Below are positions 10,587 to 21,756 of a stretch of DNA of 64,000 nucleotides, piece after piece (the first letter of the stretch is position 1; each line of letters opens with the position of its first letter). Origin of the DNA: Anthostomella pinea (Eukaryota; Ascomycota; Sordariomycetes; Xylariales; Xylariaceae); NCBI GenBank assembly GCA_963556695.1, contig CAUWAG010000020.1:620001-684000 (forward strand). The letters run 5' to 3'. The notes under the pieces were generated by a model that saw nothing but the letters and a program-made list of their open reading frames with translations, was not told the DNA's origin and searched no databases. The position numbers and the translations under genes are program-made.

Positions 10587-11635
10587 TTAGCTCTCGGCAA
10601 GCAGAGGAGCTCGCTCGGTGTCGCTTTCTTGGGTCCTGCCAAACCCGAAGTCCTTTCCGGTTGCAGCAGGAATGGCAACGACAACCGTGGCAACGAACAG
10701 GACGGCCATGATGGTGAACGCAAAGATCCACTGGAACGCGACAACCTGACGTAAGAATTGAGAGACACCGATGGCTGCAGAAAGGACACTGAGGTTGAAA
10801 CCCATCGTGTAATCCTGGACGAGTCAGAATCTTGAGCTATGGTAAATGTGGGGGGCTTGGAATAGTACTGACCTTGTAGACGACGATGAAGAACAGTCCG
10901 TAGACCATGATACTCCAGATGAAGATGTTGCCAAAAATGCGAGCCACCAGTGAGTTGGCGTCAGGTACCATGATAGCACCGTTCCAGTAGATGGCGACAA
11001 AGGTCCAGGCAAGCGGTCCAGAGACGGCCGCCTGGTGGATGAAGCGGGCGTATCCGGGGTGGCGGAAGTAGAGTGAGGACAAGTTGGCGAAGTTCAGGAT
11101 AATGATCAGCTCGGCCCATCCAAACGCCGATCTCACGAAGAGCATGACGAATGCGAAGTGGAACAGGTTGTTCAAGATGAAGTGACTTCCGACAGAGCAC
11201 GCGGCATTTACACGCTCGACATTGCCCGAGAACAGGTGAGCGATGTAGCCACCCTGGAGAATGAAGAGAACAAGCCTGGTACCAAGCAAGTCAGAATGGG
11301 TTCGGGCGCACGAGGAGCCTCTTACTCGAGATTCTTACCAGTAGATGCTCGCGATAATGCTGTTCAATCGGAACGCCGTCGGGTAGGCATCGTTTTGTTG
11401 CCAGATGCGTCGTCGGGCCCAGTTGCCATCGTGAGGACTGTTGAAGGTGTAGTAGAACGAGACGACGACGGAGAGCAACCATGTAACAGTGGTCAAGACC
11501 TTGTAGGTGATGACTGTGTTCTTGGTGTGCTCGTCGCGCTTGGCGAACGGGTTTACTACGAGAAGAGCAATCAGCATACAGCTAATCGTATGGAGCTAGC
11601 TTTACCGTAGACATACCGTTGTGGACGCGCTCCAT
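10587..11635 (-). CDS. DUF1774-family polytopic membrane protein
   Basis: Four exons: 11635-11617, 11555-11339, 11275-10873 and 10814-10587, with introns of 61, 63 and 58 nt, encode 288 residues. The first exon is only 19 nt (MERVHN plus one base) and is joined cleanly to VNPFAKRDEHTKNTVITYK. The protein shows about seven hydrophobic helices (VLTTVTWLLSVVVSFYYTF; LVLFILQGGYIAHLFS; FHFAFVMLFVRSAFGWAEL; AWTFVAIYWNGAIMV; IFIWSIMVYGLFFIVV; FLRQVVAFQWIFAFTIMAVLF). Marker phrases NPFAKRDEHTKN, NLSSLYFRHP and DYTMGFNLSVLSAAIGVSQFL match the fungal DUF1774 family as I know it. The C-terminus carries ERAPLLAES, with a dileucine-like signal that may direct vacuolar or endosomal sorting (inference). Function is unknown. 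Confidence 0.85.
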
Positions 11636-14600
11636 AATGACCGTCAGCTACTTCTGTTTCTCAGCTCGGGTGTGGTGTGGTGATGCTGATGGTGGCAGTC
11701 CTCTCGAAGTAGCAGCACCAGGAGGGGAAGAGGTGGTAAAGGGAGACAAGTGCACGTTTGACAGGCTGTCCAGTGGTTTTAAGACGTCCCAGAAAGTGAC
11801 TGGGGGAATGCCACCTGCAGGTTCTTGTTTGGGTGACAGGTGACGGATGACGATGGTGGGGCTTGCTGGATGCAATGTGCATGGATGGATTTGCGGGGAA
11901 GAGGCAGTGACGTTGATTTGTGCATCCGCCTGCAGTCTCAACCAATAATGCACGCTGCAGGAATGTGGCTATCAGATGTCACTGTTCTGCATGTTGTGTA
12001 TTATACGAGCTACATATGTGTATCTAATGTACGGAATGTTCAACCGTTCACCTGACTACCGGTACTCTTATTTATTATCACAAGATGTTTGAGACGGTGT
12101 TGAGGGCGAACGGGACTACTGTAGGTACCAAGGTGTATTCAGGGACCAGGCGAGTCGGCAAGCTGCCAGGCCGACCTCCCACAACTGTCATGAATACCAG
12201 GTACCTACCTTAACCAAGTGTGGCGGTGCTTTTAACACCGTGCATGAAACACGAACAAGCGAGCCAGCCTCGATGGTATCATGGTTCGCTCGTCATAGGC
12301 TCCCCAATCCCGGTTCAAGAGACGAATCAGCATCACCCTCATCACCAAGCAGTTCGTGATCCTCAGCGGACATACGTGAGGAGTCACCCATCGTGCATGA
12401 CTGCTTGCAGGCTTGGCTGCTTTTCCGTTTCAATGTGGCATTGGCTGGGGTGACAAAGGACGACTTCAGGATGCACGAGCCTATCGGTGAGTGGTGGGCA
12501 TGGCGATCCGACGAAAGCGCAGGCGTCCTACGCCGAGTGGCCGCGTCTGGCCGCGTCAACGGGAACTTGTTGGTGCTCGCCGGTCGGTACAATGTCCCAC
12601 GATCGAGATTCAAACCTGGTCACGAGGCAGCAGGGCAAGCCACAATTGTGGAACTCGTAAGCGGGGAGGCGGTGGATAACCCTGAAGAGGGATCGGCGGA
12701 TAGAGGAGAGGTTGGTCCGGATCTCCACACCCGACAGAGCCCGTTCTGCACTCGCAGCTGGGAATGCATTCAGGTTTCTGCAGTGATCAAAAGCCCGAGA
12801 TTGGCACGAATGTGTTGATAGCAAACGACTTGTAACTTCAATATAAATATGATTACTGGTCAATTCCTTCGGGGAAGCAGATGAGACTTGGGAGTGATGC
12901 ATTGCCGACAGCCAAGAAGCTGCCATCTGGCGCCAGCTGTCCACGTCCGCTATTCCATACCCCTATTCCAGGACGAACCCAAGGATTCATGGTATCCCGT
13001 ACCATACGTCTTTGTGGTCCGCTACGATGATGACAATGGCGATACAATATAGCCTTCTGTAGGTGAGCTTATAATCTCGCTAAGTAGGTGAATAGTCGCT
13101 TCACTGCCGCAGTGCCGTACTGGATGAGCATCACCGAGCGGCCTCCATAACTTACGCGATGGCAGCGTGTAATCCCCAAGGGCTTATGAATGAGGAGGCC
13201 TCCAACTGATGCAAGCGATACATTCTCAATCTTGTTCAAATTGTTTGTTGTGAGCTCGGCAGCTCTTAACCGCTTGTCGCTTCATCTCCTTCGAGAGCTT
13301 GGCAATTCGATCAGTCCATCCGGCGCGGTGTAGTTCTCTGTCAGTGTCGTTAAGGTTTCCCCATTCTCACTATAATCCCTTCAAGTTAGGATACGAAAAT
13401 GCTGGCCTTTTCGCAGTGATGTACTGGGTTGAGGACATCGCGGTCTGTTGTGGCATGGAGACACGAGTGACCATGCAAAGTTCTCGACTTGGAGTTTTCT
13501 TGTCTTGGAGCTTCTTCCCAGGCACTCGTACATCTTGGTCGGTGGTGTCATTCAAGGATACACGACTAATATAGTTAATGGTCAGAACAGACAGTACTGC
13601 GGTATGGATAAGCCGGTTCCGGTTTCAGGTTGCTTCCATGAACGCGCATGTGCCCCATGGTGTTGTAATAACCCAGGTTTGAGACGTCGTTAGGTCACCA
13701 GTATGGAGTCCTTCCCTTGCGTTTGCCCGGGTGCTTTCTGATTGTTATACTATCTCACATGAGCAATGCAGTATAACATCGGAGTGTTTGTCTGGTGACT
13801 GTGGTCGTTAAGTCCATGTGTGGAAAGGGACCTCATCTTGGCATATCACCAAATGCAACCTTACACGATACCCAATACAAGTCGTGGAGTTTCGATACCC
13901 CTTATGTTGAAAGCGTGCACTGATCAAACTGCTTCTTGTCCGAACTCATGACATATTATGATATACAACAAGGTCCGAAAAACTAAGCGTTAGTGCTGCA
14001 GCCACTGGGAGAGGTTTCAGTTCTGCCAACGCAGTTCGAGCATGAGAAAAAGGACTCGACGACGGTATCAACATTTCTAGGCACGGGATGTCGCTCTGTA
14101 GCTTCCAGATGAGTTCTGTTGTCACCAGACTAAGGGCAAGGGCCTTCAAGCCCGACTACGAGTTCTGTGAAGAACGACCTATCCAAGGGGCCATAATCTA
14201 CCATTTACGAAGCATCCTACAGAATAGTTCCGATGACGATCGCATCAAATTCCCGAGCCGAGTTCGTGAAGCAATGAACGAAGGATCGTTTCCGGTTGTC
14301 GACAGCCCCTCGTTCCTGGTCGACTCGACGTGGGCGGAGGCGTGCTTGAGGACGTCAATCAGCAGATAACATACCGCAACCAGAATCACGATCCTAGAAT
14401 CGATCCTCTGCAGCGCACTCAAGTCGCCGCAGGCTTTCCATCATCCGATTATGCTGTTAGTAACCACGACGGTGTGCGTTTTGGTTCAGCGGCAACGAAG
14501 TGGTACCTTGCAACAATCAACAAGACGCAGGGGATGTTATGCCTACACCGCTTCGCGACCAAATGACGGGTTTCCTATTTCGTGACCAACAGGTTGATGT

Positions 14601-16299
14601 TCAATGTGAAGTGTTGGAGCATTCAAGTGGCAGTGTTCCATGCTGACCAATTTACATTTTTGATCAGGGAAGTTCCAGAGCTCCTTATCTGGTAGCTGTG
14701 GTTCAAACACGTGCAGCCTGCAGCATGGCTGCAACCTCCAAGCTTGTAGACTTCTCCCATTGGTCTTCCACTTCATTGCTCGCCCGGATACACAGCGCAG
14801 GAAACCGACTGCTGCCTACATGCAAGTGCACTCCGCCTTGGCATGGCTGAGATCATACTGCGTTTGCCACCACGGCTCGCAAAACAGGGGCAATCATACA
14901 CTTACACGGGGGAAAATTGTACACAACTGGAGCAGTGAAAGTCCACATCAGAAGTCTCCTTGGATAAGTCCAGCGCTCCTGGGCATCGCATGCATTTCTC
15001 CGCTATATGTTTTTCGACCACCAAGATTCGTGGCCAACAGGCTGGTACGCATGGAACCCCATATCCGCCCCTTCCTAATGCTCTTCTATCCTCGCCTGGC
15101 CGAGAACCCTAACAATATCCGATTAGCCGACCTGCCCCAGCGAAAGAGGACAAGGGAGGCTCACCATTCCGCCTATATATCATAGGTCAAAAGTTGTCCT
15201 GGTCGACAGCCTTCCCCCAGGTCGCCTGAACACGTCTCTACCCCATAAGGATTGCCTCGTCGCCTGGACGTTCCCTGCCCCAATGCAGGATGCCAGAACC
15301 GGACCTCTCGCATCGCCAGAGAATGATCTTGCGCCAGCCGCTGGGGCGATTTGTCTCGGTATCGCTGGTGCAGGGCCTCGATCTGCCTTGCCTGCTCCTG
15401 AGGCTGTTGCTTCCATTCGCCGGTTCGGTATGTCGGTTTTGGAGGCACCCAGTTGCCTTCCGTGGTGCCATGCATGTATGGTTCTCCGCTTGCGGTCCGG
15501 TGTGGCGTTTGTGGTGCGGACTTCGTCGCGTTGTGACCCGAGATGGACTTGTCCTCGGTCCACCTCCCTACAGCGGTGAGAAGAAACGAGTCGATGGGTG
15601 TGCTTTGAGACTCAGGCATCGTTGATTTTGAGAGATCAAGTATATCTCTCAATGTATATGTAACCGATGAGATGTTTTCAAGACTCGTAATTGATGGCGG
15701 GCGGATGACCTATCTATATTGAGGTAATAAGCGCCTAACATCATGGAATTGGAAATCCCATTCGGCCCAGGACTGAAGCCATACTGGAAATGCCAGCAAG
15801 GCCCGTGCCAATCAGGTAACACGCTCAGCCTGCATCTCCAGAGATGCGATTGATGATCACCAGGCTGCGTCGTGCGATTGGGAAGTTCCACTTCAACCTA
15901 CCTAATTTGCCTCCTTGCCGACAAGCGCAAGGCGTCTGTGTATGCCTCTCCACCACGAGCAACCAGGCTGCGACTCTGGCTGCATGCCTTCAAGCTTCAA
16001 GCCCAGCCTGAACCTCGCACGAGGTATATAAGTTCCAATAATTTCCCATCGACTCTTGCTGGACAGTATAATACAGTCGCCAAGGATCAGGCCTCGTCGA
16101 GATCTGTGTACATGAACCACCAGGTGGTGCCTATTATACACCTCGGCTAGAGTACCACAGTCAAACGGTCTACCTTTATCCATTGTGCGAGGACCCAAGG
16201 CTACGTGTTGTGTTGCGTGGACAGCGTCTCGGGCTCCTCTAGCAACTTCCACAACACCTGATTCACCCAATTCGCCTAAACCAGTACTCTGGCTTCGCC
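11636..16299. other. Gene-poor 4.7-kb interval
   Basis: No gene is recognised with confidence. Several open frames of 90-140 codons occur on both strands (12393-12818 +, 14088-14369 +, 14760-15185 +, 15180-15619 -), but none shows a domain, a convincing codon pattern or a splice partner. The best of them, 15180-15619 on the minus strand (starting MPESQSTPIDSFLL), is a Gln/Arg-rich 146-residue frame and could be a small lineage-specific gene. Base composition is close to that of neighbouring intergenic DNA, so it is not a RIP-decayed repeat. Confidence 0.45.
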
Positions 16300-17905
16300 A
16301 TGCGCCAACCACCAGCCAAGCGGATAAGCAGGGAAGACTGGGGAAAGCACAAGCTGAACTTGCGGCAGCTGTACCGGGAGCAAGGCTTGCCACTGCCGCA
16401 GGTGATGCGGGAGATGAAAGCCCGACACAACTTTGAGGCATCGTAAGTCTTTCCTAAAATAAAACATAAGGGCCCATCAGTGCTCTTCGTCCCTCAGCAT
16501 CCCGCATAACCACACTGGCAATACCGCAACATAACTAACACAATACTCGACACGTAGCAAAAAGCAGTATCGCTACCGCCTTGGCGAAGTCTGGGGCTGG
16601 CTGAAGTACAACCAGGGCCACAAGCGGTCTCAAACTCCCGAGACACCAAGCTACCCGGCCAGCGACCTCGAGGACAGGGATGTCCGATACCTGAGCGTGA
16701 ACTTGCCCGAGAGTGTCGAGGTGTCCTCCGTGGAGTTCGATGGGATGCCCACTCCGCCGAGTGGCTCCGAGGATAACGACAGAGCCGACAGAGATGCCTC
16801 GTTTCTGGGCAGGGAGTTCATGTCGGTATTTGCCGATAGGTGCTTTCCAGTTGATGACTGCATCACCCCTTACGCAGTCCCTAAGCTGGAGAACTATGGT
16901 GAGACTCCACCTGCTGCCGATCCTTTCGAAGCGAAGAGCAGGGTAGTTCGAGGGATCACTCTAGAAATTCTGCCGAAGAACGGCTCCCTCGACGTGACTG
17001 CTTATCATCGTCTCAACTCCTCTCTCCAGGGATCATTCGAGAAGTTTGGAGATGGCCAGCACACAGAGCTGGGTCAAGCCGACAATAAGTTGCACATCAC
17101 AGAGCTGGGAATTATCGAGGAACAGCCATGGTACGTCGAGTTCGACGATAGCAGCCCAGCCTCGAGGTGCCTCTGGTCCTGCTTCTACTGGTGCAAGGAA
17201 AAAATCCTTTTTTGCTCACCCGATGCCGAGGTTCCCGCGCCGTTCGGTAGACTAGGAGAAGGAGAAGCCGATGATAAGGAGAACACCATCAATAAGGATG
17301 TTTGCCTCTTCGTATACCTCTGGGACACCTGGGCATCGCGGGACAACAACGAAGCCGGTATCGAATGGGAGCAGATGTCAGAGAAAGCCCTCGGAATTAC
17401 TCCGACGCATGTACTGCACACGATGAGCTCACTTATCGTGAACGTGGCAGCGGACGAGTCAGGTCCTCCAACAACAGCCGCGCCGCCTTCGCCGTCGCCA
17501 CCGCCATCACTGCAACGGTCGATGCTCAGTCTCCAAAAAGACAAGACCATCACCACTCTCACTTTTATCGAACTTGCCGAGAACGGAGTCAGGGCGATCG
17601 GAAACGACGACAACGGCGGCTGGGCGAAGAGAAAGCTGGTCGCAGAGTTCGTGCGGGAGTTCGTGTACCTGCACGATCCGCGCGGCGCGCAGGGGCAGGA
17701 TGAGCGTAAGTACCTCGAGGCTGCTAGAGCTGCTGCCGAGATGTACGTCGAGCGCAAGTGGTTATCGCTGGAGAGTCTGGACGGCCTAGAAGCGATGGAT
17801 GTCCTGGATGATGCGGAGGATATCGGAGGCGACAGCTCTGTGGTGGATGATGACTGGAGCCTTGACGACTTGGACGATGGTAGTGAGGTGTCGGAAGAGG
17901 AGTGA
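16300..17905 (+). CDS. Clr5-domain protein
   Basis: Exons 16300-16442 and 16558-17905 (115-nt intron) give 496 residues. The N-terminal 60 residues form a Clr5 domain: ISREDWGKHKLNLRQLYREQGLPLPQVMREMKARHNFEAS, then KKQYRYRLGEVWGWLKYN across the splice site. Clr5 domains are small helical, Myb-like modules at the N-terminus of many filamentous-fungal proteins; the name comes from a regulator of cellulose use. The remaining 430 residues are poorly conserved: a Cys/Trp-rich patch (RCLWSCFYWCKEKILFC), a Pro-rich spacer (PPSPSPPPS), helices, and a very acidic tail (DDDWSLDDLDDGSEVSEEE). A role in transcription is inferred only from the domain. The target genes cannot be read from the sequence. Confidence 0.85.
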
Positions 17906-19680
17906 AAGGAGATGGAGGTTTCTGGATCATTGGCTAGAGCTAGACTGGGTATGATGATACGAACAAACTGCAACGCATCATCTTAGCTTCGCCATTGTCT
18001 GCCCACAGAATTCAAAGGTATCGGCGTGGTACTGCGCCAGCACAGTTAGGTACAGCAATGATAGCTCCTTTCTTTGACGCAGCAGAGAGTAAGTTGGGAG
18101 GGCAACGCAGTGAAGCAGGGAGCCAGCGCGTAGAGCTTCTACGAACCCGTCGGCACTGCATATGGTCCAGTTCAGGCAATCAGAACTCACCGGGCTTGAT
18201 GAAGCTGGAAGCAACTTCGGACAGCGGACTAGGCTTTGTCGTTGCAGCCGTGGTGCCGAACGCGGGAGGCCGCCGCCGATGTAACAACCCTTATTGCTTC
18301 TCCTGTCAACCAACTCCCGAGCTTGGTCCGACCATGCAACTATGGTCTCAAGCGAATATCAATCGCAGACTCTTCAGCGAACCCTCTGTCATAGCCGTGT
18401 AATAGATCTGACCGATGAACTTGGGGCAAGCACGATATCTTGGAGCTTACATAGCATTCCATTCCATGCACCTGTGTGGCTACAACCACCTGGGGCAGTC
18501 TCATATTTCGGCTTACGTGGCGGTTCGCACTTCAAATGCAATTCCACAAGAGAGAGGTGGATAAGGAGGCGTTTGCCGACTGTTTCTGCACCACCGTGGC
18601 AGTATGTGGCCTCATGCGAAAGCGGACCGGTGTGACCACGACCAACAACGGCGACGCCCGTCGTTTCCAGGGCCGACAGGAAGATTGTGAGCGCCGACAG
18701 AGTAAGCGCAATTCATCAGCCGTGAGGCTCCTTGTTCGAGGCGGGATCAGCTGGGATGGGCAAATCATTGGCATTCTCCCCCCTCTCGTTCTCGCAACGA
18801 GGCAACTGCAGCAGCTCGGGCGTAGTAACAACACTTCGCCTCTTAAACCGGCCTTTCCCGGTGCGAACATCTCGCATTAATGTAAGGAGTTTGTGAACGG
18901 TGGTCGGCGTGCAAGCGGGATGTCGGCGATAGCTGGTCAAGTGGGCGGAGAAATCGGGCAAGCGTGCCCCCCCTTAGGTGCGTCCTATTGGAGTAAGTGG
19001 GATTCGTCGGCGCGGATCCGACTTAGACCAGACAGCCCAAAGTCCCACTGCCACCATGCAACATTCAACATTGAACATCGTCATCGTATCTGCCAACGAA
19101 TGCTAACGCAAAAGGAAGTTGGGTTTGCAATTCGAAATATTATCGACAATACGACCTATTTATCACAGCCCTCGAAAGCCCCTTCCTCGGTGATGGATTC
19201 CATCCTTCGTTTCTTCACAACCAGTGGTTCCAAAGCCCCTCACGACAAGACTACCTGTCCACGTCAACTGACTCCACTGTGCAACGAATCCCAATCAGAC
19301 GACACACCAGACAGAAAAGGAACCACGCCATCGTTACGTACCAGCAGTCCTGAATATATTGCCTATCGGCCAATCAGCAGATCTTCAGACCCAGGCCATC
19401 GCCTGTTTTCTGCTATCACCACCGCCGCAACGGTTACCCTGTCGGCGATTATCCTAAGCCGAAATCGGCGTCGCACTAGAGGTGGGCAGTTCGCAGCACG
19501 CGGGAAAGCGGACCCAACACGACGCAGGCGGCAGACATAGAAGTGTGCTCACAACGGGAGGATCGGTGTCCGTTTGACACCGCCCGTCGTATCTGCTCCA
19601 CTCCCCTATCTCGTTCCTGTCCCGCTCCAATATACCAGCACACTGGAAGAATTGTCCAAACGCTTCGCTCCCTCACCAAC
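17906..19680. other. Intergenic region with one possible small gene
   Basis: Mostly featureless. At 19193-19540 (+) a 115-codon frame begins MDSILRFFTTSGSKAP and contains a hydrophobic segment (LFSAITTAATVTLSAIIL) followed by an Arg-rich end. It lies just upstream of cysteine dioxygenase and could be its 5' leader or a small membrane protein. No family is recognised, so I do not call it a gene. Confidence 0.4.
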
Positions 19681-20487
19681 ATGCCCTTCCTGTATCCAGT
19701 AGCATCCAACTCACTGAGCATTCGAACACGAGATATCCCAGCCATCCCGATGAATCAATTCAACCAACTCGTAGAGGACATCAGACAAGTCCTGGGCCCT
19801 TCGTCGGGTCTGGATTCGGCTGATGTCGACGTCGAGGACCTGACGCTCCTCATGGAACGATACGTGTCCAATTCCAAAGAATGGGCGACGTATGCGATGG
19901 GCAACGCCAACCTGCCGTACACCAGGAACCTCGTCGACGAGGGCAACGGCAAAGCCAACCTGGTAAGACAGCCCAGCCTAGCCTTGTCTCCTATCCCAAG
20001 TAGTTTCGGCGATGAACATGGGCCAAAGGCTGACCACTCCCTCCTATTCAGCTCGTACTCGTATGGACGCCCGGCAAAGCCAGTCCCATCCACGACCACG
20101 GCAACGCGCACTGCGTGATGAAGATCCTCCGCGGCAACCTGACCGAGACTCGATACGACTTCCCCAACGGCGACAAAGCCCAGCCGATGCAGGTCAAGTC
20201 GGAAAATGTACACAATGAGAATGCAGTCGCCTATATGGCTGACGAGCTTGGACTGCATCGAGTGTCCAACCAGGACAGCGACTACGCTGTCTCCCTACAC
20301 TGTAGGTTTTCCCCTCAAAAGAGCTGCTGCTGATCTTGCCACTTGGCTAACCATGTGTATGGCAGTGTATACACCTCCCAACGTCGCCAAAACCGGCTGT
20401 AATACCTTCAACGTCGAGACCGGCAAGAAGACTCACGTACCAAAATGCAGCAACTACTCCGCATATGGTAGACGTGTGAAGGAATAG
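19681..20487 (+). CDS. cdo1: Cysteine dioxygenase
   Basis: Three exons (19681-19962, 20052-20301, 20366-20487; introns 89 and 64 nt) encode 217 residues. The enzyme oxidises L-cysteine to cysteine sulfinate with O2 in the cytosol, the entry to sulfite/taurine-type sulfur catabolism. It is a small cupin with a non-haem iron held by three histidines: His108 and His110 in [11 protein letters not shown], and His163 in ELGLHRVSN. Cys115 and Tyr179 (SLHLYTPP) are the residues that form the thioether cross-link in animal enzymes, and both are present. I chose the ATG at 19681 (ACC-like context) over the in-frame ATG at 19750, which starts [11 protein letters not shown]; the shorter form is also plausible. 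Confidence 0.92.
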
Positions 20488-21756
20488 AAATCCTTGTTGA
20501 GATGACTCGACGTTTGTTTCCATGGGGTCTTGGAGTTGGCGGGCGAAGGCGAGCCTCAGCGAATGACCAGTGTTTCTTGATGAATGTATGAACCAGAGAT
20601 TGAACTTTACCATCTTCGAGCGAGGAGACCGCGGCAGTCAGGGACAACGTGCTGTTGTCAGGGCCCGGACACGTTTCCGATGAGGGTTCGGACGGTGCTT
20701 CTTGGATCTGAAATAGTGTTCAGTAGATATCTCAAAGGAGAATAATACCACTTTCATCTTCATCAAAGTTGTCGTTATGGTCATGTGAGAGGTGTGATGT
20801 CGAAGGAAGAGCATTTGTGCTCATGCGGCTCGCCTGCTGGTATTAAGAATCTCCAGGCTCAGCCAAAGGCCTCTGGGAGAGGCCTAGCGCCAATTGCGCA
20901 ATTGCAAATGCGCTTGTCATTGGTCGGACTCGATGGTGAAATGCCGCTTCGGATATCGGCCGAGACACCGTCAGCGTACTGTGCACGACATTTCAGGGCC
21001 GACAGCCGTACACCATCTGGTTGGAAACTCATTGCCCCAGAACATCCTTCTATACCGAGCCGGAAACTCATGACGTGCGTGTGTCGAGTTTCGCTCAGGA
21101 TCAGATGGACGTATTGTACCCGACGAGATGCTATCAATTCATACAGCATTGCAAGAGTGTCCCAGGAGAAATGGCAGCAAGAGTCGCTGGTCCGCAGCCG
21201 CTCGGCACAGTGCACATAGCTCCGGTGCTCTGACTGTCAGCCCGTTGCGACAATGGGACCATACCTCAACTTTCGAAGCGGTCACCCACCAATTACAGCA
21301 TGCCTACAGGTACCTAGATGAGGCGGGAGCCTTGCGACTAATCATCGTTCAAATGCGTACTCGCGATAGGAGAATGCCTTGAATTGAATTGAATTGGATT
21401 ATGTCCACCTCACTGGCTTCACTGATGCCGTCTGTAACAAGGTGAAGAGAGATCATGTGACGACGTGGATCAGATCGCATCACAATTGCGGGCGTTTGTT
21501 GACTGGAAGGCGCGATTGAAACCAAAGCGCGTCAAGTTTGTAAGGGCAGCCACGATAGAGAGCTGGCCATCCCTTTCCCACCTTCAGTGCAGCTGGGTAA
21601 TCTGCTTCAGCCCATCAGTCTCTTGTTGGCTTTTTTTCTTCCCACAATTCCGCGTTGCCTTGTCCACTGTTGTTATCTCGACCATCGCCATTGAAGTCTC
21701 GAGGTGACTGCACGGATCCTTTTGCGACTGAGACATTGCCGCTACGTACGCCCACA
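20488..21756. other. Intergenic region
   Basis: Between cysteine dioxygenase and the SNF2 helicase, both on the plus strand. Short frames on both strands show no domain. Nothing else seen. Confidence 0.5.

Noticed and set aside
12580..12680. Sequence with a TTTGAATC-like T loop near 12612
   Set aside because: The adjoining bases do not form a T stem and there is no cloverleaf.
15180..15619. 146-codon minus-strand frame starting MPESQSTPID
   Set aside because: No homology recognised, no hydrophobic core, Arg/Gln/Pro-biased; coding status cannot be supported.
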